This document shows, piece by piece, positions 6,624-13,003 of a stretch of 14,685 nucleotides of DNA. The first letter of the stretch is position 1. The number at the start of each line of letters is the position of its first letter. This DNA is from Lachnospiraceae bacterium. Lineage in GTDB: Bacteria > Bacillota_A > Clostridia > Lachnospirales > Lachnospiraceae. The notes under the pieces were generated by a model, which was not told where the DNA came from, made no database searches, and worked only from the letters and a program-made list of their open reading frames with translations. The translations under genes and the position numbers were made by a program. Location: the NCBI GenBank assembly GCA_024683935.1, contig JAIKXV010000137.1:1-14685 (forward strand), written 5' to 3'.

Positions 6624-7742
6624 ATGTATGATTATCTGATAGTCGGGACCGGGCTTTACGGCGGAGTATTTGCCACTGAAGCCGCAAAGAAGGGAAAAAA
6701 GTGTCTCGCGATCGACAGGAGAAGCCATATAGGAGGCAATGTTTATACCGAGGAAAGCCACGGTATAAACGTACATAAGTATGGCTGTCATATCTTCCAT
6801 ACCGACAGTGAAGAGGTTTGGAATTATGTAAACCAGTATGCGGAATTCAACAGATTCACCAATTCACCGGTGGCCAGATATAAGGACGAACTCTATAATC
6901 TCCCCTTTAACATGAATACATTCCATGCGCTGTGGGGAGTAACCACGCCGGATGAAGCCAGGGCCGTGATCGAGACCCAGACCAGGGAAGCGAAGGAAAA
7001 GATCGGGGACGAACCGAAAAATCTGGAGGAACAGGCACTTATCCTGGCCGGCCGGGATATCTACGAAAAGCTGATAAAGGGCTACACGGAAAAGCAGTGG
7101 GGAAGGAGAGCGACCGAGCTTCCTGCCTTTATCATAAAGAGGCTGCCCTTCCGCTTTATCTATGACAATAATTACTTTAATGACCGCTATCAGGGGATTC
7201 CGATCGGCGGCTATACTCCCATGATGGAGAAGCTTTTTAAGGATGCCGACGTCAGGCTTGATACGGACTTTTTTGCGGACAGGGAAAACCTTACAAAGGA
7301 AGCGTATAAGATCATTTTCACGGGCCTTATCGACGAGTTCTTTGATTACTGCTACGGGCCTTTGGAGTACAGGTCGTTAAGATTCGAAACTGAGGTTGTG
7401 GATACCGATAATTACCAGGGTTCAGCGGTAGTTAATTATACCGAATATGAGATACCCTATACCAGGATAATCGAGCACAAGCACTTCGAGGAATTCGGAT
7501 CCGCGGAGAAGAAGTCCGAAAAGGGAAAGAGCATCATCACCAGGGAATATCCTGCAGAGTGGTCAAAGGGGGATGAGCCCTATTATCCCGTAAATAATGA
7601 GAAGAATAATGAGCTCTATGAAAAGTACAGGGCTCTCGCAGAGAAGTCGAACGTATTCTTCGGCGGCCGTCTCGGCAAATACAAATACTACGATATGGAT
7701 GACGTTATAATGGATGCGCTGAAGGATACCAGGTCATTCTGA
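6624..7742 (+). CDS. glf: UDP-galactopyranose mutase
   Basis: Glf interconverts UDP-galactopyranose and UDP-galactofuranose in the cytoplasm using reduced FAD, and so supplies galactofuranose for cell-surface glycans. The 372 residues match the usual bacterial length. The N-terminal Rossmann motif is G8-T-G-L-Y-G13, followed by 'IDRRSHIGGNVYTE' (an acid at the end of beta-2, then GGN) and 'HKYGCHIFHTDSEEVWNYV'. The middle 'LIKGYTEKQWGRRATELPAFIIKRLPFRFIYDNNYFNDRYQGIPIGGYTPMMEKL' and the C-terminal 'SNVFFGGRLGKYKYYDMDDVIMDAL' are strongly conserved Glf blocks. AAGGAGAT (6607-6614) gives a good ribosome site, and the start is 33 bases after the ligase gene. The final two codons and stop lie within a palindromic repeat. 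Confidence 0.97.
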   Translation: MYDYLIVGTGLYGGVFATEAAKKGKKCLAIDRRSHIGGNVYTEESHGINVHKYGCHIFHTDSEEVWNYVNQYAEFNRFTNSPVARYKDELYNLPFNMNTFHALWGVTTPDEARAVIETQTREAKEKIGDEPKNLEEQALILAGRDIYEKLIKGYTEKQWGRRATELPAFIIKRLPFRFIYDNNYFNDRYQGIPIGGYTPMMEKLFKDADVRLDTDFFADRENLTKEAYKIIFTGLIDEFFDYCYGPLEYRSLRFETEVVDTDNYQGSAVVNYTEYEIPYTRIIEHKHFEEFGSAEKKSEKGKSIITREYPAEWSKGDEPYYPVNNEKNNELYEKYRALAEKSNVFFGGRLGKYKYYDMDDVIMDALKDTRSF

Positions 7743-7760
7743 GCGAAGCGAAGAATCTTT
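7734..7760 (+). repeat. Dispersed palindromic element containing the glf stop codon
   Basis: The stretch TCATTCTGAGCGAAGCG followed by AAGAATCTTTG carries ATTCT and AGAAT arms (7736-7740 and 7752-7756) around a GC-rich, self-complementary core. Its TCA-TTC-TGA supplies the last two codons and the stop of glf. It resembles short palindromes often found just after genes in bacteria, and the GAAGAATCTT arm also occurs at 907-916. Membership of a repeat family rests on recollection and similarity, not a count. Confidence 0.5.
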
Positions 7761-7769
7761 GTATAATGC

Positions 7770-7802
7770 AAGGACTCCGGGTCACTACTCCGGAGTCCTT
7801 TT
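7770..7802 (+). terminator. Intrinsic terminator after glf (possibly bidirectional)
   Basis: AAGGACTCCGG (7770-7780) pairs perfectly with CCGGAGTCCTT (7790-7800) around a 9-base loop. On the + strand the stem ends in TTTT. The opposite-strand gene ends at 7839, so the same hairpin could also stop that transcript, although the minus-strand tail is poor in T. Confidence 0.88.
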
Positions 7803-7838
7803 AGAATGGATTTATGTTTAATATGGTTGTTAACCTGA

Positions 7839-9131
7839 TTAACAGTAGCTGGAGAAGAGCATTCCGCTGTACATACTGGTCACGTAGGGGTTCGGGAAGT
7901 TCTTTCCCGGGTTCTTGTACGCTACCACCACCTGATCCGCATATTTCATCGGATTAAGTGATATCTCGTTGCTCTTTCTGGTAAGGGCGTTGGTAAACTT
8001 CTGTATGGCGGAGAGGCTTTCCTTCGGATCGTCCTCTGATGCGGAGCTCATAAGGAGCTTTGAGTCCACCGCCAGGGTTCCGTCCTCCTGCAGTGCCAGT
8101 CCCACGGCATCCAATGCATTCGCATAGCTTCCTGCAAGGGTGGACATCTCATACATGAACTTGCCTGAGCGTCCGTAATTATTGGTATATTCCGCGGCCT
8201 TTCTGATGAAATCATTGTATGCGCCCGCGAGATTATTGATGTTCTCCGTCAGGGCGTCCAGGTCGGTCTTTAATCCGATATGAACGGAGCTGCCTTCCTC
8301 GGTGGTTCCCTTTAACAGAAGCTCAAAGGATTTGTCCACGGTGAAGTTATTGGAGAAAGCGGTGTGCTCCTTGCCGTTTATCGTAAAGGATGCGTTTGAA
8401 GGATAGTGGGATACGTTGTTGATCCCGAAATAATCAACGGCACCCTTTCTGCGGCTGGTATTCTCATCGCTTACCACGAAGTTCATACCGTTTGAACCGC
8501 GGACTCCGGTGGAAGTGCTCTCTATGCGGAGGGCGCTGGTGTCATCACCGGGTATCACGGAAGCACTGAGACCGATATTTGCGTGGCTTATGAGCCTTGC
8601 GATACGTCCTTCTATATCGGCGTTGGTATCGCCTGCTTCTATGCTGAACTGGAACTCGTAATCGGTATCGTTTACATTGATATCGAAGGAATAGTTTCCG
8701 GGCTCCAGGCTCATCTCATTATTGGGAAGGAAGGTACCTATATTCACCTGATTGGACGCCAGCTCGTCAACGCTGATATCAAAGGAAGGAGCGTCGTCAA
8801 TGGTCTGGTCGGGGCCGATGTACTTGGCTTCCACCAGATCCTCATTGTTGGATGAAGCGATCTTCTTGTCCAGGATGCTGGATGAATAATCGGAACTTAA
8901 GGAGGAGATGGTATTTTTCAGCTCTCTTGCGTCTTCCTTTAAATTAACCGCAAATCTCTGAGACTCTCCGCTTTCGTCCATAAGAAAGAGAGGTGCATCC
9001 TCATTCTGTTTTACGATGGATTTGTAAACAGATTTCAGCTCGTCGCGCTTGTGAGAATCATAACGCGTAGACTTCGGCGCGTATGACGTCAGAACATTCG
9101 AATATATGTTAGATAATGTGAAAGCTGACAT
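7839..9131 (-). CDS. Orphan FliD-like flagellar hook-associated/capping-type protein
   Basis: A 430-residue polar protein without a Sec signal or membrane segment. Residues ~143-208 (LEPGNYSFDINVNDTDYEFQ...IARLISHANIGLSASVI...LRIESTSTG) resemble the flagellin/FliD 'IN' beta module. Residues 249-310 (FTINGKEHTAFSNNFTV...LKTDLDALTENINNLAGAYNDFIR) and 343-360 (VGLALQEDGTLAVDSKLL) match FliD_C hallmarks. It lacks the FliD_N SGLDTE signature and the C-terminal coiled coil of the fliD at 2223. Instead it ends in NPMKYADQVVVAYKNPGKNF...MYSGMLFSSYC, with a terminal cysteine. I infer export by the flagellar apparatus as an accessory cap or adhesin. The ribosome site AAAGGAGGG (9139-9147) fixes the ATG. 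It has its own predicted promoter and structured leader. A divergent hypothetical protein is the alternative. Confidence 0.72.
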   Translation of the reverse strand: MSAFTLSNIYSNVLTSYAPKSTRYDSHKRDELKSVYKSIVKQNEDAPLFLMDESGESQRFAVNLKEDARELKNTISSLSSDYSSSILDKKIASSNNEDLVEAKYIGPDQTIDDAPSFDISVDELASNQVNIGTFLPNNEMSLEPGNYSFDINVNDTDYEFQFSIEAGDTNADIEGRIARLISHANIGLSASVIPGDDTSALRIESTSTGVRGSNGMNFVVSDENTSRRKGAVDYFGINNVSHYPSNASFTINGKEHTAFSNNFTVDKSFELLLKGTTEEGSSVHIGLKTDLDALTENINNLAGAYNDFIRKAAEYTNNYGRSGKFMYEMSTLAGSYANALDAVGLALQEDGTLAVDSKLLMSSASEDDPKESLSAIQKFTNALTRKSNEISLNPMKYADQVVVAYKNPGKNFPNPYVTSMYSGMLFSSYC

Positions 9132-9170
9132 ATCGGATCCCTCCTTTCTGCATTATTCCCTTCCGTGGGA

Positions 9171-9217
9171 ACTGCGGTTCCTTCCGCAGTAGCGGAGCCA
9201 TCTTCCTGCCCGGCTCC
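9171..9217 (-). promoter_or_regulatory. Two-hairpin leader presenting GGA loops (candidate CsrA target)
   Basis: Read on the minus strand, GGAGCC (9217-9212) pairs with GGCTCC (9199-9194) around a 12-base loop containing CAGGA. Then ACTGCGG (9190-9184) pairs with CCGCAGT (9177-9171) around the hexaloop AAGGAA. A 7-bp stem closing an ANGGAN hexaloop is the textbook CsrA/RsmE target. The ribosome site AAAGGAGGG follows 24 bases later and offers another GGA. An alternative GGAAC/GTTCC pairing (9168-9181) is incompatible with the second hairpin, so the leader could switch structures. The CsrA link is an inference. Confidence 0.5.
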
Positions 9218-9240
9218 CCGGCATATCCTTAACAGAACAT

Positions 9241-9268
9241 ATATCAGCGGGTATAGTACCCTTATATA
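9241..9268 (-). promoter_or_regulatory. Candidate sigma-28-type promoter for the FliD-like gene
   Basis: On the minus strand TATA (9268-9265), 16 bases, then GCTGATAT (9248-9241) matches the SigD/FliA -10 consensus GCCGATAT at seven of eight positions and the TAAA -35 at three of four. The spacer contains the interrupted palindrome GGGTA-CTA-TACCC (9261-9249), which could be an operator or chance. Transcription would start near 9233, leaving a leader of about 100 bases. Confidence 0.4.
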
Positions 9269-9300
9269 TAAATCTACTAATACAAACTTAATTTAACATA

Positions 9301-9336
9301 AAAATGTCAAGAAAACAATAGTTTTCCTGACATTTT
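9301..9336 (-). terminator. Terminator of the EAL/HDOD gene
   Basis: AAAATGTCAAGAAAAC (9301-9316) and GTTTTCCTGACATTTT (9321-9336) form a 16-bp stem with an AATA loop. Its one irregular position is A-C on the + strand but G-U in minus-strand RNA, so the hairpin is complete only in that direction. The minus-strand stem ends in TTTT followed by an AT-rich tail. It lies 36 bases after the stop codon at 9373. Confidence 0.75.
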
Positions 9337-9372
9337 AATAGTTATAATATGCACTTTTTTAAATACAAGCCA

Positions 9373-10599
9373 TTACATCTTTATGAACAGATCTCTGTAC
9401 CACGCCAGGGCGTTGAGGTAAGCATCATACACCGTATCCATATCGATATCGTCCACGACCATGCGGCGGCAGACCTCGATAAAGTCGGCATTTTCGTAGA
9501 GACGTATAAATTCGATGACAGGAGCCAGCTCGCCCTTGCCGCTTATCAGAGCATCATTGATGTTCTTCGCTACATGGAGCATTTCCAGAGCTTCTTCCAT
9601 GGGCTTGTCCAGCATGATATCGACACAGGAGAAAAGTCCTGTGAGGAAGAGCTCGGATGAGAAACCTGCTATGTCGAATACCGGCGCCAGATTCTCTGCG
9701 AACTTTGCTCTTACCATCGACATTCTGGTGATCTCGCTCGGCTTGTCTGCGCAGAGCTCCTTGGTGACAGCCGTATTTATCCAGCGCTTCAGCTCTTTCT
9801 GTCCGAGCATTGCAGCTGCGTGGCGGACCGAGGTGATCTCGGAATTGATGGCTATATGGTTAACGATCTCGAGAAGTGAGATCACGAGACCTGCGTCCCG
9901 TCCAATAACGTCTGCGGCGTCCGTAAGATCGAAGTCCGGAGCATTGACCACGTTCAGCAGCTCGATATAATTGATCTTTAAGGGATTGACCTCTTTTTCA
10001 TTGCTGGTAACGGGCATTCTGAAGAATTCGCCCTCGTAGAGATCGTATTTACCGTCGGTGCTCAGCATATTGTACTCATCCTGGCTGTTCACGTTTACGG
10101 CAATGAGCTGCATATCGGGATAGAGCTTGTTGAAATAGATCTTTGCCTTTGCAATGACTATCCTCTTATGATCCAGAAGCACGTAATCGCATTCGTTGAG
10201 GATGGGGCGGTATGACTCGAAGAGGTCTACCGTAAGCTTCCTGATCGCGAATTTGAAGCCCTGTGCGCGGAGGAGCTTTATCCTCTTAACATAGTCATCC
10301 TCGGGAGTGATGGTGTTATCCATAAGGAGCACAACCCTGTCGCGGGGAACCTTGCACTGGGCAACTATATCGGCAAAGATATTGATATTATCCACAGGCA
10401 CGAATACCTGTTTCTCATTACTGAGAACGGCGGCACCCATGCTGGCCACAACTTCCAGGCCGGATATCCTTCCTACGCCGTCATATTTTGCAGCTACCGC
10501 CATATCCGGGTTCAGGAAAGGATTTTCCTTTTCGGAGAATACCGAATAGGCTTTAACAGTCATTTTTTCGTCAAACAAAGGCATAAGTGCAGCAAGCAT
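9373..10599 (-). CDS. YuxH-type degenerate EAL plus HDOD signalling protein
   Basis: A 408-residue cytoplasmic protein. The N-terminal ~190 residues follow the YuxH-like EAL fold (MLAALMPLFDEKMTVKAYSVF..., then VFVPVDN, RVVLLMDN, LRAQGFKFAI, CDYVLLD, and a closing LYEGEFFRMP). The usual AYELL/(E)xLxR motif reads AYSVF, with S19 in the place of the metal-binding Glu, so c-di-GMP hydrolysis is unlikely. The C-terminal ~200 residues form an HDOD domain (INYIELLNVVNAPDFDLTDAADVIGRDAGLVISLLEIVNHIA...RHAAAMLGQKELKRWI), common in signalling scaffolds. Start: AAGGGAG (10606-10612) lies 6 bases before ATG 10599, while a longer frame from 10647 would start upstream of the -10 box. Family members such as CdgJ affect motility, so a motility role here is an inference. 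Confidence 0.85.
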   Translation of the reverse strand: MLAALMPLFDEKMTVKAYSVFSEKENPFLNPDMAVAAKYDGVGRISGLEVVASMGAAVLSNEKQVFVPVDNINIFADIVAQCKVPRDRVVLLMDNTITPEDDYVKRIKLLRAQGFKFAIRKLTVDLFESYRPILNECDYVLLDHKRIVIAKAKIYFNKLYPDMQLIAVNVNSQDEYNMLSTDGKYDLYEGEFFRMPVTSNEKEVNPLKINYIELLNVVNAPDFDLTDAADVIGRDAGLVISLLEIVNHIAINSEITSVRHAAAMLGQKELKRWINTAVTKELCADKPSEITRMSMVRAKFAENLAPVFDIAGFSSELFLTGLFSCVDIMLDKPMEEALEMLHVAKNINDALISGKGELAPVIEFIRLYENADFIEVCRRMVVDDIDMDTVYDAYLNALAWYRDLFIKM

Positions 10600-10638
10600 A
10601 CTATTCTCCCTTCGGGTATATATCATACTTCTGTGACT

Positions 10639-10666
10639 ATTATACAATATTTTTGCATTCTGTGCA
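10639..10666 (-). promoter_or_regulatory. Sigma-A promoter for the EAL/HDOD gene
   Basis: A perfect TATAAT lies at 10644-10639 on the minus strand, with TGCACA (10666-10661, four of six TTGACA positions) 16 bases upstream. Transcription would begin near 10632, giving a leader of about 33 bases to the ATG at 10599. On the + strand the same AT-rich stretch offers TACAAT (10643-10648) without a good -35 box, so a divergent promoter for the DUF2752 gene is possible but weak. Confidence 0.55.
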
Positions 10667-10693
10667 TCAAATGTGATAAAAATATATAGAGAA

Positions 10694-11116
10694 ATGAAAA
10701 GAAATAAGAAGATAATAGAAATTTACCTGGGACTTGCGGCTGCCGGCGTGGTTTTTTTAGCCATCAGCCGGATTCTCGGCTTTGCCTGTATCATAAGGCA
10801 TTTGACGGGGTATTCCTGTCCGGGCTGCGGTATGACGAGGGCCTGGATCTTTTTTCTGTCAGGGTATGTGAGGGAGGCATTTATGTTTCATCCCTTATTT
10901 CCCCTGGGCATTTTTCTGATACTTATACCGGTTCTGGAAGAGAAACTCCCGAAAAGAATTTTCAATGCGGTATATATTACCATTGCCCTTCTCTTTCTTG
11001 TTGTATATATTATAAGGATGGTTTCGGGATCACCGTTCCTTACGCATGATTATCATAATGGTCTGATATGGCGAAGTCTTCACGATGGTATAAACTGGAT
11101 AATGCAGCAAAGATAG
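10694..11116 (+). CDS. DUF2752 family small membrane protein
   Basis: A 140-residue protein of unknown function. After a basic N-terminus (MKRNKK) it has a membrane segment (YLGLAAAGVVFLAISRILGF), then the family hallmark C42-P-G-C45-G-M-T-R-A, a segment with the conserved A-x-x-FHPLFPLG, and a last hydrophobic helix (VYITIALLFLVVYIIRMV). DUF2752 proteins are widespread and uncharacterised; the CPGCGMTR motif suggests metal or disulfide chemistry, but this is unproven. Start choice is uncertain: a GTG at 10673 would add seven residues, and neither has a good ribosome site; ATG 10694 has GAG just upstream. Its 3' end overlaps the next gene by 49 bases, so the two are probably co-transcribed. 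Confidence 0.82.
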   Translation: MKRNKKIIEIYLGLAAAGVVFLAISRILGFACIIRHLTGYSCPGCGMTRAWIFFLSGYVREAFMFHPLFPLGIFLILIPVLEEKLPKRIFNAVYITIALLFLVVYIIRMVSGSPFLTHDYHNGLIWRSLHDGINWIMQQR

Positions 11117-12357
11117 TACCTTCCCAGGCCAGGGGAGCGGATACCAGGGTTTTCCGCCTTACCGCTGTCCTGAAGGAAGAAGTCAATAAGGAAATACTGG
11201 AGCAGGCCCTCTCTGAGGTGGCTCCCGAATTTCCCATCTTTAACGTTGTGCTGAAAAGGGGGTTCTTCTGGTATTACCTGGAGGACAGCGACCTCATTCC
11301 GGAAGTAAAGGAAGAGGGGGAATTTCCCCTGGAGGCGCTCTACTATCCCGGTAAGCGTGCCCTTATGTACAGGGTTAATTACTACAGGAAGAGGATCAAC
11401 CTGGAAGTTTTTCACGTGATCTCCGACGGTACCGGGGCTTTCATGTTCCTGCGGCATCTGGTGGCGAAATATCTGGAGATCCGGTATTCCCTGCCTCTGA
11501 CCCGTTTTGATGACGATATTTCCTCAATGCAGGAAAACAGCGCGGATGCCTTTGATACCTTTTATGAAAAAAGCGCAGGGCTGGAACAGCTGAAGGATAT
11601 GGGATCCAAAAGGGCCTGGCAGCTTAATGAGGAAAAGGATCCGAATCTCCGCTGTCATCTGATAGAGGGTGTGGTATCCGTCGGCAAATTCCTTGAAAAG
11701 GCAAAGGAATGCGGCACCACCGTGGGTATTTTCTCGGTGGCGGTGTATATCGAGGCCGCCATCAAAACGATGACCGTGAGACAGAAAAAGAGGCCGATAG
11801 TGGTGAGTGTTCCGGTCAATCTCCGGCAGTTTTACCAGTCCTTTACCGCCAGGAACTTTTTCAGTGTGATAAACATCACTTTCAATGCCACAGAGTATGA
11901 CGGCACGATAAACAGCATAATCCCTAAAGTGAAATCTGCCTTTGAGGAACAGCTCTCAAAGGAAAAGATAAATGAGAACATGAATTCCTATGCCGCATTG
12001 GAGCATAACTTTGCGGTAAAGATGATCCCTCTTATCGTTAAGGATATCGGGATCTCGCTATTCAGCGCGCTGGCGGGCAGGGGCGTTACCTGCACCATGT
12101 CCAATCTCGGAAAGATAACTATGCCGGATGAGCTGAAAGAATATATAGATTATTTCAGTGCCTTTATGGCGGCCCCCTCGGAGCAGGTATGCGTCTCCAC
12201 CTTCGGGGACAGGATGGTTTTCGGGGAGGTCAGTCCCTATGTGACCCACGGAGTGATGATGAATTTCTTCAGGCTGCTCACCGGTATGGGTATAGATGTG
12301 GAAATATCCAGCAACGACTATGACGAACAGGAGGAAAAGGGTGCAGTACTGTCCTAA
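11068..12357 (+). CDS. Condensation/alcohol acetyltransferase-like acyltransferase
   Basis: A 429-residue protein of the chloramphenicol-acetyltransferase-like superfamily that includes AATase, WS/DGAT and NRPS condensation domains. The active-site motif HxxxDG is H116-V-I-S-D120-G121, preceded by the usual strand (YYRKRINLEVFHVISDGTGAFMFLRHLV). The second half has the matching 'VVSVPVNLRQFYQSFTARNFFSVINITF' region and 'GVTCTMSNLGKITMPDELKEYIDYFSAFMAAP', which resembles the DFG-like structural segment of this fold. The N-terminus RWYKLDNAAKIVPS is typical of the bacterial branch. It should transfer an acyl group to an alcohol or amine; the substrates are unknown. An in-frame stop (11056-11058) forces the start at 11068, inside the DUF2752 gene, with no ribosome site, suggesting coupling. 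It overlaps the next gene by 17 bases. Confidence 0.78.
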   Translation: MAKSSRWYKLDNAAKIVPSQARGADTRVFRLTAVLKEEVNKEILEQALSEVAPEFPIFNVVLKRGFFWYYLEDSDLIPEVKEEGEFPLEALYYPGKRALMYRVNYYRKRINLEVFHVISDGTGAFMFLRHLVAKYLEIRYSLPLTRFDDDISSMQENSADAFDTFYEKSAGLEQLKDMGSKRAWQLNEEKDPNLRCHLIEGVVSVGKFLEKAKECGTTVGIFSVAVYIEAAIKTMTVRQKKRPIVVSVPVNLRQFYQSFTARNFFSVINITFNATEYDGTINSIIPKVKSAFEEQLSKEKINENMNSYAALEHNFAVKMIPLIVKDIGISLFSALAGRGVTCTMSNLGKITMPDELKEYIDYFSAFMAAPSEQVCVSTFGDRMVFGEVSPYVTHGVMMNFFRLLTGMGIDVEISSNDYDEQEEKGAVLS

Positions 12358-13003
12358 ATGCAGGGTAAATATACACGGAAAAAAGAAGGCCTGCCCCTTA
12401 TGCCAGAAAAAGCTGGAGTATAAGGATTTTGACGACAGCAGTTTTCCCGTTTTTCCCGAGAGAAAGATATCCAGCGTGACATTCATGAAGATACTGACCT
12501 TTATCCTGGCTGCATTCTGCATATTGACCTGGATGGTGAGCTTCATGGTGCCGGAGGCGGATGCGGTCATCCGGATCTGCCAGATAGTAGCCTTCTTTAT
12601 CTGGGTGGATGTTTTTATTGTAAATTATCTGAGGTTTAACCTTATAAAGACCATTACAATAGAGACCTTGATCGTGATGACAGCCGTACTTATCGCGGAT
12701 ATTCTGACAGGCTGGCACAGATGGTCGGTGACCTGGGTTGTGCCCTCCATATTATTTGCCCTTATGATAGCGACTCTTATAATATCGAAGGCTGCGCGTC
12801 TCCATGCCGATGAGTTTATTTCCTATCTTATGCTGGATTCTGCGGTGGCACTGATACAGCTTATCTTTATCAGGCTCGGGCTCAACTGGTTTCCCTATCC
12901 TGCCATCATTTCCGTAACCCTTTATCTGCTGCTGGATGCGGGCGTGGTGATCTTCGGATTCGGAGACCTGATGACTGCCATAGCCAGGAGACTCAATCTA
13001 TGA
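12341..13003 (+). CDS. Zinc-ribbon plus multi-TM protein (DUF6320-like)
   Basis: A 220-residue protein with an N-terminal zinc ribbon, C4-P-K-C7 and C18-P-L-C21, then an acidic linker and about six hydrophobic helices (for example FMKILTFILAAFCILTWMV, ICQIVAFFIWVDVFIVNYL, ITIETLIVMTAVLIADIL, WVVPSILFALMIATLII, LMLDSAVALIQLIFI and ISVTLYLLLDAGVVIFGF). I recall this architecture as DUF6320, found beside alcohol-acetyltransferase-like genes in Clostridia; the function is not known. The start is GTG 12341, six bases after AGGAGG (12329-12334); an earlier in-frame GTG at 12296 would add 15 residues of out-of-frame overlap and has no ribosome site. It overlaps the upstream gene by 17 bases and the downstream gene by ATGA. 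Confidence 0.75.
   Translation: MQYCPKCRVNIHGKKKACPLCQKKLEYKDFDDSSFPVFPERKISSVTFMKILTFILAAFCILTWMVSFMVPEADAVIRICQIVAFFIWVDVFIVNYLRFNLIKTITIETLIVMTAVLIADILTGWHRWSVTWVVPSILFALMIATLIISKAARLHADEFISYLMLDSAVALIQLIFIRLGLNWFPYPAIISVTLYLLLDAGVVIFGFGDLMTAIARRLNL

Noticed and set aside
9129..9136. CCGATAT on the minus strand directly at the FliD-like start codon, resembling a sigma-28 -10 box
   Set aside because: It overlaps the ATG and follows the ribosome site, so transcription from it would remove the start; no -35 element is suitably spaced.
9349..9970. Plus-strand open frames at 9349-9660 and 9515-9970
   Set aside because: They are shadows of the minus-strand EAL/HDOD gene, which has domains, a ribosome site, a promoter and a terminator.
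10600..10647. Upstream start of the EAL/HDOD protein at 10647
   Set aside because: The start would lie upstream of the TATAAT box (10639-10644) and the predicted start of transcription, and the extra 16 residues precede a good ribosome site and ATG at 10599.
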